Shown here one piece after another: positions 18,648-27,594 of a stretch of DNA of 64,000 nucleotides; position 1 is the stretch's first letter; every line of letters starts with the position of its first letter. The stretch lies in contig JAMLGR010000014.1 in NCBI GenBank assembly GCA_023957775.1, forward strand, positions 55,392 through 119,391, read 5' to 3'. Below the pieces are notes generated by a model. It was given only the letters and a program-made list of their open reading frames with translations, was not told the DNA's origin and did not search any database. A program made the position numbers and the translations under genes. The stretch comes from Fimbriimonadaceae bacterium (GTDB lineage Bacteria; Armatimonadota; Fimbriimonadia; Fimbriimonadales; Fimbriimonadaceae).

Positions 18648-19864
18648 TCGGGAAAGTTCGAATCTACGACGGACCGTTGTTCGTGTTGGCGGCGATCGCC
18701 ACGGGCGTCGGGCTCGTCTTCATCTTCGACGCGGGGTACGCGCGGTCGCTTCTGCTTGGAAACGGAGCGATCCCGCGCGAGTTCCGCACCCAGCTCATGT
18801 TCGTCCCCGTCGCCCTTCTTGCCGGAGCTTTGGCATCGCGCATCGGGTCGGACACGTGGCGCACGTTCTCGAAGCTGCTGTGGGTCGCGACGCTCGTCGC
18901 CCTGGTCGCGCCGATGATGCCGGGGATCGGGATCGAGCGCAATGGGGCCCACCGCTGGATCGGGATCGGGCCCTTCGAGGTGCAGCCGGCCGAGTTTGCG
19001 AAGCTCGCCGCCATCGTCTACCTGGCGGGCGTGTTCGCCGGACGGCCCCGATGGCCGGCCAAAACCCCGCGTTTCAAGACGCGCGCCCAGTACTTCGACA
19101 GCGTGGTGGTCCCCAAGACGATGCGCATGCTTCCTGCGATCTGGGTCCTCCTGGCCGTGGTGCTCATAGAAACCGAACCGGATCTCGGCACCGCAGCGGT
19201 CGTGGCGGCGACGGCTTTTGCGATGTTCGTCGCGGGAGGGGCGAGCCGAAAGACGCTGCTGGTCGGGGGCCTGCTCGCGGTGGTGGGTGTGGGTGTGCTG
19301 GTCGCGCAGCAGCCGTATCGGATCGACCGCATCCTGGTGCACCGGGACCGTTGGTCCGCCAAGAATCTCGACGACACGGCGTACCAGACCGTGCAGTCGG
19401 AGATGGCGATGGCGACCGGTGGGCTGGTGGGGGTCGGAATCGGGGCCGGGCGGGCGAAGCACGTGCTGCCAGCGGCGACGACCGACTTTGTGACCGCGAC
19501 GGTCTTCGAGGAGTTTGGGTTGGCGGGGGCGCTGGCGGTGATCGCGCTGATCGGGGCGTTCGTGATGCGCCTCCTTGTGCTCGCGCCGCGAGCCGCCACT
19601 CCCTTTGGATCCCTGGTTTTGGTGGGTGTCGCCTCGTGGATCGGTATCCAGTCGTGCGTGAACATCATGATGGCGAACGGGATGTTGCCGGCCATCGGGA
19701 TTCCGCTGCCCTTCGTGAGTTCGGGTGGATCGAGTCTCGTCGCCCTCTGGCTTGCCGTAGGAATCTGCCAATCGATGCTCGCGCCCCAGGTCGCGAAGGA
19801 GGGGAAGGTTGCGGCTGGTCGTCACCGGTGGCGGAACAGGCGGACACGTCTATCCCGCGCTTGA
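18644..19864 (+). CDS. ftsW: Septal peptidoglycan glycosyltransferase FtsW (SEDS family)
   Basis: A 406-aa SEDS polymerase with about ten membrane helices, which polymerises lipid II at the septum together with FtsI. Family landmarks: NGAHRWIGIGPFEVQPAEFAK (around 100-120), a periplasmic loop with EPDLGTAAV, and near the C-terminus NMLPAIGIPLPFVSSGGSS-like GMLPAIGIPLPFVSSGGSS. A longer than usual hydrophilic loop (RPRWPAKTPRFKTRAQYFD) separates early helices. Its 3' end overlaps murG by 56 bases. The last 18 residues (AAGRHRWRNRRTRLSRA) are encoded in that overlap. Confidence 0.94.
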   Translation: MIGKVRIYDGPLFVLAAIATGVGLVFIFDAGYARSLLLGNGAIPREFRTQLMFVPVALLAGALASRIGSDTWRTFSKLLWVATLVALVAPMMPGIGIERNGAHRWIGIGPFEVQPAEFAKLAAIVYLAGVFAGRPRWPAKTPRFKTRAQYFDSVVVPKTMRMLPAIWVLLAVVLIETEPDLGTAAVVAATAFAMFVAGGASRKTLLVGGLLAVVGVGVLVAQQPYRIDRILVHRDRWSAKNLDDTAYQTVQSEMAMATGGLVGVGIGAGRAKHVLPAATTDFVTATVFEEFGLAGALAVIALIGAFVMRLLVLAPRAATPFGSLVLVGVASWIGIQSCVNIMMANGMLPAIGIPLPFVSSGGSSLVALWLAVGICQSMLAPQVAKEGKVAAGRHRWRNRRTRLSRA

Positions 19865-20888
19865 GGTCGCCCGCTCCGCGCGCGCCGAGGGTTGGGACGT
19901 CCGCTACTTCGGCTCTCTTCGCGGCCAGGAGGGTGCTGCCTGTTTGCGCGAGGACGTGCCCTTTCTCGGGTTCCCGGCCGAGCCGCTGGTGAGCCTGCGC
20001 ACGTTCCGCGGCTGGCGCGCGTCCGCCCGGCTGCTGCGCGCGGTGGGCAAGGCGAAGGCCGCTTTGCGCGCGGGGGCGCCCGACGTCGTCTTCTCGACGG
20101 GCGGTTACTCGGCGGCGCCGATCGTGGCTGCGGCGCGCGCGCTGGGGCTGCCCCATGTCATCCACGAGCAGAACAGCGTTCCGGGGCGCACGAACCGACT
20201 GGCCGCGAAGCGCGCGTACGCTGTCGCCACGACGTTTCACGCCGCCGAGAGGGAGTTCCCGGGGTCCCGCGTCGTGAGGACCGGGCTGCCCGTTCGCGAG
20301 ACGATCCGCCGGGCGGCGCTGCCAGCGAACGGCCGCGAAGAGGGGCCGATGCGCGTACTGGCCGTGGGCGGTTCGCAAGGGGCGGGCGCGATCAACGCCG
20401 CGGTGGCGGATTGCGCCCGGGGATGGATCGGCCCCGAGGTCGAGTGGACGCACGTCGCCGGCCGCACGATGATCGACGAGGTCGCCGAACGGACCCGGGA
20501 CTTGGGCGAGGGGTATCGCGCCGTCGCATTTCTGGAGGCTGAGGAGATGGCGCTGGCCTACCGGCGCGCGGACGTCGTCCTGGCGCGGGCGGGGGCGGGC
20601 ACGCTTGCGGAGTTGGCGGCGTTCGGCTTGCCCTCGGTGTTGATCCCCTTTCCGCTCGCTTTCGCGAACCACCAGCTTCATAATGCCAATGAGTTCGCAG
20701 GGATGGGTGCGGCGACCGTCGTGCCCCAAACGGAGGCGTCGGCCGTTCGATTGGGGCAGGCGATTGCGGCGTGGATCGAAGATCGGGCCTTGCGAGGCGT
20801 CGCTAAGACCGCCTTGCGCGAGTGGGACGTGCCGGAAGCGGCCGACCGCGTTCTGGAGTTGTTAAGAGAAGCGGTGCAAAGTCGATGA
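19809..20888 (+). CDS. murG: UDP-GlcNAc:lipid I N-acetylglucosaminyltransferase
   Basis: A 359-aa GT28-family enzyme making lipid II on the inner membrane face. Starts with the phosphate loop TGGGTGGHVYPALEVA (6-21); HEQNSVPGRTNR, GGSQGAGAIN and SRAGAGTLAE-like LARAGAGTLAELAAFGLPSVLIPFP form the UDP-GlcNAc site. The start is TTG 19809 with GGAGGGGAAGG just upstream. No ATG or GTG fits the conserved N-terminus, and it lies inside ftsW by 56 bp. The stop overlaps the murC-ddl ATG. Confidence 0.95.
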   Translation: MRLVVTGGGTGGHVYPALEVARSARAEGWDVRYFGSLRGQEGAACLREDVPFLGFPAEPLVSLRTFRGWRASARLLRAVGKAKAALRAGAPDVVFSTGGYSAAPIVAAARALGLPHVIHEQNSVPGRTNRLAAKRAYAVATTFHAAEREFPGSRVVRTGLPVRETIRRAALPANGREEGPMRVLAVGGSQGAGAINAAVADCARGWIGPEVEWTHVAGRTMIDEVAERTRDLGEGYRAVAFLEAEEMALAYRRADVVLARAGAGTLAELAAFGLPSVLIPFPLAFANHQLHNANEFAGMGAATVVPQTEASAVRLGQAIAAWIEDRALRGVAKTALREWDVPEAADRVLELLREAVQSR

Positions 20889-23137
20889 GGAAGCAGGCGG
20901 AGATCCGGGAAGCGTTCGCGGACAGAGAGGCGCTGGACCACGCTCGCTCCTTCTACCTGGTGGGGATTGGAGGGGCAGGCATGTCGGGCCTTGCGCGGCT
21001 GCTGCTCGAGCGCGGTTTTCCAGTCGCGGGCTCGGATTCGACGGCCTCGCCGGTCACCGCCGAACTGGAGGCGCGGGGGGTGCGCGTGCGCATCGGCCAC
21101 GCGCGCGAGGGCGTGGAGCCTGGCATGGTCGTCGTTCTTTCGGATGCCATCGCGCTCGAGGACAGCCCGGAAGTGGCCGCGGCGCGTGCCGCAGGGTGTC
21201 CGCTCTTTCGCCGTTCGCAGTTGCTGGGCTGGCTGCTCCGGGGTCGGAAGGTGCTGGCCGTGACCGGCACCCATGGCAAGACCACGACGACGGGGCTCTT
21301 GGGAGCTGCGCTCAAGGCTGCGGATCTGGACCCCCTCGTCGTTGTCGGAGCTTCGGTGCCCGAGTTCGGAGGAGCGGTGGTTGCCGGGGCCGGCGAGTTT
21401 GCGGCCGTCGAGGCGTGCGAGGCGTACGACAGCCTGCACGATCTCGACCCGTTTGCCGTGATCCTCACCAACCTCGAGTTGGATCACGTGGATTTCCACG
21501 AAACGTACGAGCGCCTGCGCGAGAGCATCCTGCGGTTCTGCCGCCGCGTTCCGAAGGAGGGCGTGGTCGTCGTGTGCGAGGAGGACCCCGGAGCGGCGGA
21601 GGTCGGTCGCTTGCTGGAAGCCGAGGGCGTACCCGTCGTTCGGTACCGCGGGGAGGCATCGGAGCTGTCGCTGCCCGGCAGGCACAACGCGCTGAACGCC
21701 AGCGGCGTTCGCGCGTTGCTGGGCGCGCTTGGCCTGAAGGGCGAAGAGGCTGAGAAGGGGCTGAGGGCGTTTCGAGGCGCCGAGCGGCGGCTGCAGGTCG
21801 TACGCGAAGGTCCGATCGTCGTGGTGGACGACTACGCGCACCATCCGGCGGAGATCCAAGCCAGCCTTGCCGCCTTGCGGGACCGCTATCCGGGACGTCG
21901 ACTCGTGGTCGTTTACCAACCCCACCTTTACAGCCGTACCGCGGAGCTGATTCCCGAGTTTGCCGCCGCGCTCTCGGCCGCCGACCACGTGGTGTTGACG
22001 GACATCTACCCGGCCCGCGAGCCGCCGATGGCCGGGGTGAGTTCCGCGCGGATCGCCGAACTCGTCGAGGCGCCCGTGGATTACGTTCCGGTGCGCCAAC
22101 TGCTGCCGCGCCACGTCGCGCGCCTGGCGACGCCGGGCGACGTGATCGTCGGCATGGGTGCGGGGAACATCGCCGAGTTTCCGCCGACGCTGCTCGCCGA
22201 GCTCGACCGCAAGGCTCCCCTTCGGGTGGCCGTGGTGAGCGGCGGTGACAGTTGCGAGCGGGAAGTGTCGCTCCATTCGGGTCGAGCCGTCGTCGAAGCG
22301 CTCCGGGCCAAGGGGTACGCGACCACCGCGTGGGACGTGACGGAGCTCCTGCTCGGCAAGGGAACGGTGGCTCCGTTCATCGGACCGGACCGCCCGGACG
22401 TGGTCTTCCTCGCGGTGCACGGCACGCACGCCGAGGACGGCGCCATCCAGGGCTTCTTCGAACTGCTCCACCTTCCGTACACGGGCTCGGGCATCCAGGC
22501 GAGCGCGCTGGCGATGGACAAGCAGCGAACCAAGGAGATCTTGAGCGCGGCGGGGATTCGCGTTCCCAAGGGGGTGCTGCTGCGGGCGCCCGGGGAACCC
22601 TGTCCGATCGGGACGCCGGCGATCGTGAAGCCCAACGCCCAAGGGTCGACGGTCGGGCTGAGCTTCGTGGACGAACCCGAGGGACTTCCCCCAGCCATCG
22701 CCCGCGCCTTCCGGTACGACGAGGCGGTGATCGTGGAGGAGTGGGTTCGCGGCATGGAGATTTCGGTGCCGGTCCTGGGCGATCGGGCGCTCCCACCCGT
22801 GGAGATCGCCCCGGTCGGCGGCCGGTACGACTTCGCCGCCAAGTACGTTCCGGGGCAAACCGAGGAGATCGTGCCGGCGCGCTTGCCCGAGGATGTTCTG
22901 CGGGAAGCCGAGGCGCTGGCTCTCCAGGCTCACCGCGTGATGGGGTGCGAGGGGGCGACGCGGACGGACATGATGGTCGGGAAGGATGGGTTGGTCGTCC
23001 TCGAGGTGAACACGCTGCCGGGCTTGACGGGAACGTCTCTGTTGCCCAACAGCGCGCGGGCCGTGGGCATGTCCTTCGAAGAGCTGGTCGAGTGGATCGT
23101 TGAGGACGCGGTGGCGAGACATGGCGCGAAGACGTAG
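20885..23137 (+). CDS. murC-ddl: MurC-Ddl fusion: UDP-MurNAc:L-alanine ligase and D-Ala-D-Ala ligase in one chain
   Basis: A single 750-aa reading frame. Residues 1-440 are MurC: GIGGAGMSGLA (27-37), P-loop TGTHGKTTTT (127-136), NLELDHVDFH, DDYAHHP (315-321), YQPHLYSRT. Residues 445-750 are Ddl: VSGGDSCEREVSLHSGR, HGTHAEDGAIQG, KPNAQGSTVGLSFV, ATRTDMMVG, EVNTLPGLTGTSLLP. The join is a short linker (LLAELDRKAPLR) with no stop or frameshift. The enzyme would do the first and the D-Ala-D-Ala steps of stem-peptide assembly. Such a fusion is best known from Chlamydiae. murB, often beside murC, is absent here. Confidence 0.95.
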   Translation: MRKQAEIREAFADREALDHARSFYLVGIGGAGMSGLARLLLERGFPVAGSDSTASPVTAELEARGVRVRIGHAREGVEPGMVVVLSDAIALEDSPEVAAARAAGCPLFRRSQLLGWLLRGRKVLAVTGTHGKTTTTGLLGAALKAADLDPLVVVGASVPEFGGAVVAGAGEFAAVEACEAYDSLHDLDPFAVILTNLELDHVDFHETYERLRESILRFCRRVPKEGVVVVCEEDPGAAEVGRLLEAEGVPVVRYRGEASELSLPGRHNALNASGVRALLGALGLKGEEAEKGLRAFRGAERRLQVVREGPIVVVDDYAHHPAEIQASLAALRDRYPGRRLVVVYQPHLYSRTAELIPEFAAALSAADHVVLTDIYPAREPPMAGVSSARIAELVEAPVDYVPVRQLLPRHVARLATPGDVIVGMGAGNIAEFPPTLLAELDRKAPLRVAVVSGGDSCEREVSLHSGRAVVEALRAKGYATTAWDVTELLLGKGTVAPFIGPDRPDVVFLAVHGTHAEDGAIQGFFELLHLPYTGSGIQASALAMDKQRTKEILSAAGIRVPKGVLLRAPGEPCPIGTPAIVKPNAQGSTVGLSFVDEPEGLPPAIARAFRYDEAVIVEEWVRGMEISVPVLGDRALPPVEIAPVGGRYDFAAKYVPGQTEEIVPARLPEDVLREAEALALQAHRVMGCEGATRTDMMVGKDGLVVLEVNTLPGLTGTSLLPNSARAVGMSFEELVEWIVEDAVARHGAKT

Positions 23138-23858
23138 GCGGAGGTCGCGATTCCGTCTGGTCCCCGTGCTGTGGCTACTCCTGCTCGTCAACACGGGTTT
23201 CGGGGTGGTGTTCAGCTCGGTGACCGCGGTGCGCAAGGTGCGGGTCGTGGGAGCGCGGGAGTACGACCGCCAGCGGCTCGAGACGATCCTGGACGCCCTT
23301 CGCGAGGTGCCCTGCGCGCGCGTCGACCGGCCCGCAATCGAGACGGCCGTGCTCGCCGAAGGGGACGTGGCCAAGGCGTCTCTCGAGCGCAATCCCTTTG
23401 GCCGGGCGACGCTTCGCGTGACGTACCGGCGCGCGGTGGCCGAACTGGAGGGGCATCCCGGCATGTTGCTGTCGACCGATGGTGTGCTGTTCGCCGGACG
23501 CTACGTTTCGGCCGGGTTGCCCAAGGTTCGCCTGCCGGAGGTCGCCCTGGAGCCCAACGCCGCGCTGGCCGGGCTGTGGGAGCCGCGCAGGGTCGCGGAA
23601 CTCTGTCGGCGGGCCGCAGAGTTCGGACCTGTACAAAAGGCGGTTTTGGACGTTGATTCCACAGGGCGCCTGTGCTTAAATATGGGTTCGGGAGCGCAGA
23701 TCGTTTTTGGCTCGTCGGAACAGTTGGACGAGAAGTTCGACGAGGTGCACCGCATTCTTCAAACGCACCCCAACCTGCTTGAGGATGGGTTTGGAGTGAA
23801 CGTAACCGCGCCCGGAAAATCTGTGCTCACGCCGCCTTCAAACCAGAAAAAACCATGA
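23121..23858 (+). CDS. ftsQ: FtsQ/DivIB-like division protein
   Basis: A 245-aa bitopic membrane protein: an Arg cluster (MARRRRRRSR), one transmembrane helix (about 13-33), then a POTRA-like domain (VRKVRVVGAREYDRQRLETI, NPFGRATLRVTYRRAVAEL) and the FtsQ beta domain (LLSTDGVLFA, LPKVRLPE, GAQIVFGSSEQLDEKFDEV). FtsQ scaffolds FtsL/FtsB at the septum. ATG 23121 lies inside the end of murC-ddl by 17 bases; an upstream in-frame TTG (23100) is less likely. Position before ftsA/ftsZ supports the call. Confidence 0.88.
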   Translation: MARRRRRRSRFRLVPVLWLLLLVNTGFGVVFSSVTAVRKVRVVGAREYDRQRLETILDALREVPCARVDRPAIETAVLAEGDVAKASLERNPFGRATLRVTYRRAVAELEGHPGMLLSTDGVLFAGRYVSAGLPKVRLPEVALEPNAALAGLWEPRRVAELCRRAAEFGPVQKAVLDVDSTGRLCLNMGSGAQIVFGSSEQLDEKFDEVHRILQTHPNLLEDGFGVNVTAPGKSVLTPPSNQKKP

Positions 23859-24610
23859 ACCCCTTCGCCACGAGAATGACCGGTAACGCCTGGATGCTCC
23901 CCGTGGGTTTGTTCTCGCTGATCCTCCTGCTGATGATCAAGATGGCGTGGCTCACGCCGGGCAATCTGGGCACCCGGATCGGCCTGCTGCCATCGGACCA
24001 GCAGAGCCGGGTTCGCGCGACGTACGCGGATGCCGAAGAAGAGGGCAAGAAGCTGGAGGAGGAGATCGCCAAGCTTCGGGACGAGAAGACCAAGCTCGAG
24101 AACGCGATCGGGAGCCAGACCAAGCAGGCGGAAGTGCTCAACGAGAGTTTGCAGGAAGCCAAGATCTTTGCGGGTCTCACGGAGGTCGAGGGACCTGGAA
24201 TCGTGGTGACGCTGAAGGATAGCGAGAAGGCCGTTCAGCAGGGGCTCGGGGGCGGGGACCAGATCATCCACGATGTCGACGTGCTTCGCGTCGTGAACGA
24301 GCTCTGGGCTTCGGGAGCCGAGGCGATCAGCGTCAACAACCGGCGTGTCGCGTACTCTTCGAGCTTCCGTTGCGTCGGTCCGGTGATCCACGTGGACGGC
24401 GTTCCGATCTCCTCGCCGGTCACGATTCGGGCCATCGGGGATGGTCCGACCCTCATGGGCGGGCTGAACCTTCCGCTCGGCGTTTTGGCAGAAATCCGAT
24501 CTGCCGACCCGGCGATGGTGCAGCTCGAGGCCATCAAGAACATGCGCCTGCCGGCGTACCAGGGCGCGACGACCCGCAAGTACTCGACCGTTCCGAAGGA
24601 CACGCAGTGA
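23855..24610 (+). CDS. DUF881 family membrane-anchored protein
   Basis: 251 aa: one N-terminal membrane helix (13-32), a coiled coil rich in Glu/Lys (about 55-100, DAEEEGKKLEEEIAKLRDEK), then the DUF881 domain with GPGIVVTLKDSEK, IIHDVDVLRVVNELWASGAEAISVNN and GPTLMGGLNLPLGVL. DUF881 proteins stand next to division genes in Gram-positive bacteria (YlxW/YlxX), role unknown. Here it overlaps ftsQ by 4 bases and is coupled to the sbp gene by a GTGA overlap, which supports a division-related role by association. Confidence 0.85.
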   Translation: MNPFATRMTGNAWMLPVGLFSLILLLMIKMAWLTPGNLGTRIGLLPSDQQSRVRATYADAEEEGKKLEEEIAKLRDEKTKLENAIGSQTKQAEVLNESLQEAKIFAGLTEVEGPGIVVTLKDSEKAVQQGLGGGDQIIHDVDVLRVVNELWASGAEAISVNNRRVAYSSSFRCVGPVIHVDGVPISSPVTIRAIGDGPTLMGGLNLPLGVLAEIRSADPAMVQLEAIKNMRLPAYQGATTRKYSTVPKDTQ

Positions 24611-24993
24611 CGCTCATTCTCATTGTGGTGTTGCTGGTCGCGGCCGCCGTGGCGTCGCAGTTCGTCCAACCGATCGGCGGTGTGGGCGCCCAGTACATCG
24701 CTGTCGCGTGCCTGGCCGGTTTGGACACGGTGTGCGGCGGGATCCGCAGCGGGTTGGAGGGCAAGTTCCACAACGACGTGTTCATCACGGGATTCATCTC
24801 GAATGTGCTGATCGCGTTCTTTATCTCTTGGCTTGGCGACCAGATTGGAATAAACTTGTTCCTCGCCGCGGCGCTCGTCTTGGGGAGTCGCATCTACACC
24901 AACCTCAGCCTGATTCGCCGATACGCGCTGACGAAGTGGCAGGATTCCCGAGAAAGGGCCCGAATCCAGAAACAGAGTCAGAGCCAAGGGTAG
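24607..24993 (+). CDS. sbp: Small basic membrane protein Sbp (DUF1290)
   Basis: A 128-aa protein with three membrane helices (about 3-20, 33-50, 58-80). It contains the family core GLDTVCGGIRSGLEGKFHNDVFITGFISN (read in two parts around residues 39-66) and GDQIGINLFLAAALVLGSRIYTNL. DUF1290 proteins accompany DUF881 and division genes in Firmicutes, function unknown. A longer basic/Gln-rich tail (RERARIQKQSQSQG) follows the usual end. GTG start overlaps the DUF881 gene stop; ftsA starts 14 bp later. Confidence 0.85.
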   Translation: MTLILIVVLLVAAAVASQFVQPIGGVGAQYIAVACLAGLDTVCGGIRSGLEGKFHNDVFITGFISNVLIAFFISWLGDQIGINLFLAAALVLGSRIYTNLSLIRRYALTKWQDSRERARIQKQSQSQG

Positions 24994-25007
24994 GGCTTGA
25001 ACCATCC

Positions 25008-26240
25008 ATGAATAGCACGCGCGTGACCGTCGTCGATTTGGGATCTGCCAAGACCGTTTGTCTTGTCGCCGAGATGTCCGAGCGTGGCAAGGTGCGCGTC
25101 GTCGGGTCGGGCGTCGAGCCTTCGAAGGGGCTCCGCCGCGGAGCGGTGGTGGATCTCGACGAGGCGACGCGAAGTGTCCGCGAAGCCCTCAAACAGGCGC
25201 ACGACGGCGGGTCTGGCGAAGGCGAGCACGCGTTCGTGGGCGTCGGGAGTCCGCTTGTCCATGGGGCGACGGCCAGGGGTTACGTGCCGCTCTACCCCAA
25301 GTCCCGTCAGATCACGCGAGAAGACGTGCTGCAGGTGATCAAGCACAGCCGCCAAGTCTCGCTTCCGCCGGACGAGGAGCAGATCCAGGCGATGCCCCAG
25401 ACGTTTTCCGTGGATGGCCAGAACGGGATCCAGAAGCCGATCGGGATGAGCGGCGGCCGCCTCGAGGTCACCACGTTCTTGGTGACGGGCCAGACCAGCC
25501 ACATCCAGAACATCGAGCGCGCCGTGACGCAGTGCGGGCTGAAGGTTGAACAGATGGTCCTCCAGTCGCTGGCCTCGGGGCTGGGGGTGCTCAGTCCGGA
25601 GGCGCTCGACCATGGGTGCGCCGTGATCGACCTGGGAGCGGGAACCACCGACATCGCCGTGTTCGACAAGGGTGCCCTCACGGCCAGCGTCTCGTTGCCC
25701 GTCGGCTCCCAACTGGTGACCTCCGACCTCAGCAAGCTGCTCAAGACCTCGCCGGACGAGGCGGAGCGCCTCAAGACGGAGTTCGGCAGCGTGCAGCTCG
25801 AAGGGATTCCGGAAACGGAAACCGTGCCGGTTCTGCAGCTTGGCCAAGCGCACACTCGCCCGCTCGCCCGGAGGGTACTCTGCGAGATCATTCAAAGTCG
25901 GGTTCGGGAGATCGCCACGATGGTGCGCCAGCAGATCGAGAAGAGCGGAACGCTGGGTGTCCTGCCGGGCGGCGTGGTCCTGACCGGTGGCGGAAGTCTC
26001 CTTCCTGGAATCGATCGCCTCTTCGAGGAGACGCTGAACCAGGGACCCGTGCGGATCGGCCGGCCGAAAGACGCGGGATTTGATTTTGCGGGGAGCGACG
26101 AGCCTGGAATGGCCTCTGCGGCCGGACTGGTCCGTTTCGCTCTCCAGAACTTCGACGACGAGTTTTCTCCCGTCGGGGGGACGGACGATTGGAAAGATCG
26201 TATTCGGACGTTTTGGTCGCTGCTAAGCGGCCGCGCATAA
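25008..26240 (+). CDS. ftsA: Cell division protein FtsA
   Basis: A 410-aa actin-like ATPase that anchors the FtsZ ring to the membrane. Actin-fold motifs are seen: phosphate-1 VVDLGSAKTVCLVAE (7-21), the SHS2/1C subdomain (85-165), phosphate-2 CAVIDLGAGTTDIAVFD (about 205-221) and the adenosine motif GVVLTGGGSLLPGI (about 322-335). The C-terminus WKDRIRTFWSLLSGRA is the amphipathic membrane-targeting helix. Start ATG 25008; ftsZ follows 27 bp later. Confidence 0.94.
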   Translation: MNSTRVTVVDLGSAKTVCLVAEMSERGKVRVVGSGVEPSKGLRRGAVVDLDEATRSVREALKQAHDGGSGEGEHAFVGVGSPLVHGATARGYVPLYPKSRQITREDVLQVIKHSRQVSLPPDEEQIQAMPQTFSVDGQNGIQKPIGMSGGRLEVTTFLVTGQTSHIQNIERAVTQCGLKVEQMVLQSLASGLGVLSPEALDHGCAVIDLGAGTTDIAVFDKGALTASVSLPVGSQLVTSDLSKLLKTSPDEAERLKTEFGSVQLEGIPETETVPVLQLGQAHTRPLARRVLCEIIQSRVREIATMVRQQIEKSGTLGVLPGGVVLTGGGSLLPGIDRLFEETLNQGPVRIGRPKDAGFDFAGSDEPGMASAAGLVRFALQNFDDEFSPVGGTDDWKDRIRTFWSLLSGRA

Positions 26241-26267
26241 ACCATAACAAGGACTAGTGAACAGATC

Positions 26268-27515
26268 GTGAGCCAACAAAACGCAGTTATCAAAGTGATC
26301 GGAGTCGGCGGTGGCGGCTCGAACGCCGTCAACCGGATGATCGAGAGCGGGATCCAGGGAATCGAGTTCGTGGCGATGAACACGGACGTGCAGGTTCTCG
26401 ATCGGTCGGGCGCCGACAAGAAGGTGCAGATCGGGCAGAACCTGACCCGCGGGCTGGGTGCCGGAGGCAACCCGGAGATCGGGAAGAGCGCCGCCGAAGA
26501 GAGCAAGAACGAGATCCGCAAGGTGGTCGAGGGCGCCGACATGGTCTTCATCACCGCCGGCATGGGTGGCGGCACCGGCACGGGCGCCGCTCCGGTGATC
26601 GCCGATATGGCTCGCGAAATCGGCGCACTGGCCGTCGCGGTCGTCACGCGTCCGTTCTCGTTCGAGGGACCCCGACGCGCCCGCCTTGCAGAGCAGGGCG
26701 TGACGTCCTTGATGGGCCGCGTCGACACGATCATCACGATTCCCAACGACAAGCTCCTTTCGGTGGTCGAGCGCAAGACCACGCTGATGGAGGCGTTCCG
26801 AGTCGCCGACGACATCCTGCGCCAGGGCGTGCAGGGCATCAGCGACATCATCACGATCCCCGGCCAGATCAACGTGGACTTCGCGGACGTGCGCGCCGTG
26901 ATGTCGAACGCGGGTCCCGCGCTGATGGGAATCGGCTACGGCGTGGGCGACCAGCGCGCGCTGCAGGCCGCGCAATCGGCCACGAGCAGCCCGCTCCTCG
27001 AGCAGACGATCCACGGGGCCAAGGGCTTGCTGGTCAACATCACCAGCGGCGACGACCTGACGCTCGCGGAAGCGACCGAGGCGATGAGCTACATCCACGA
27101 CCTGTGCGACGACGAGGAGGCGAACATCTTCTTCGGCACCGTCATCGACAAGGAGATGGAAGGGGCGGTCCGCATCAGCGTGCTCGCCACGGGATTCAAC
27201 CCCTACACCCCCGAGGGCCGCAAGGTCGCCGAGGCCACGTTCAGCGCGCCCGACGCCGAACCCGCGGCGCCGAAACCGGTCGTCGCCGCCGCCGACACGC
27301 GCGCGCCGTGGCAGCGCATCACCAGCCGCGGCGTGGAAGCGCCCGGGACGGAGAAGCCTGCCGAGTCAGACGCGCCGAAGGCCGACGCCGAGCGGGTCGT
27401 CGTGGACCGTGCCGCCGTCCGATCTCGCGAAGGCTCCGGCGATGTGTCGGATCTCTACGACGAGAGCGAGATCGACATTCCCACCTTCATTCGCGAGCAC
27501 CGGGCTCGGCAGTAG
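26268..27515 (+). CDS. ftsZ: Cell division GTPase FtsZ
   Basis: A 415-aa tubulin-like GTPase forming the Z-ring. The N-terminal [17 protein letters not shown], the tubulin signature GGGTGTG at 100-106 and [11 protein letters not shown] (T7 loop with catalytic Asp) are intact. After the core (about 320) comes a variable, acidic, Ala/Pro-rich linker and a C-terminal peptide [19 protein letters not shown]. This contains the D-I-P-x-F-x-R pattern that binds FtsA and other partners. GTG start. Last gene of the cluster, followed by a clear terminator. Confidence 0.97.
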   Translation: MSQQNAVIKVIGVGGGGSNAVNRMIESGIQGIEFVAMNTDVQVLDRSGADKKVQIGQNLTRGLGAGGNPEIGKSAAEESKNEIRKVVEGADMVFITAGMGGGTGTGAAPVIADMAREIGALAVAVVTRPFSFEGPRRARLAEQGVTSLMGRVDTIITIPNDKLLSVVERKTTLMEAFRVADDILRQGVQGISDIITIPGQINVDFADVRAVMSNAGPALMGIGYGVGDQRALQAAQSATSSPLLEQTIHGAKGLLVNITSGDDLTLAEATEAMSYIHDLCDDEEANIFFGTVIDKEMEGAVRISVLATGFNPYTPEGRKVAEATFSAPDAEPAAPKPVVAAADTRAPWQRITSRGVEAPGTEKPAESDAPKADAERVVVDRAAVRSREGSGDVSDLYDESEIDIPTFIREHRARQ

Positions 27516-27541
27516 TTGATCGCCGGTCTCGTCGTCGAGTA

Positions 27542-27581
27542 GGGTGCCGGGGATCGTTCCTCGGCACCCATTCTGATTTTT
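27542..27581 (+). terminator. Rho-independent terminator after ftsZ
   Basis: Stem 27542-27552 with 27559-27569 (11 bp, one G-U pair), 6-base loop, then ATTCTGATTTTT. The T-run reaches the possible upstream TTG start of the PAP2 gene, which supports the downstream ATG (27595) for that gene. Confidence 0.85.
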
Positions 27582-27594
27582 GCGGTTCCGAGTC

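Noticed and set aside
15891..23464. Very long open frames on the minus strand opposite the cell wall cluster (for example 15891-18089 and 20678-23464, over 700 codons)
   Set aside because: They lie entirely antisense to genes with complete family motifs, are Arg/Pro/His-rich as expected for G+C-rich shadow frames, and show no motif of their own.
27580..27594. TTG 27580 as start of the PAP2 gene
   Set aside because: It overlaps the T-run of the ftsZ terminator; ATG 27595 gives a normal N-terminus.
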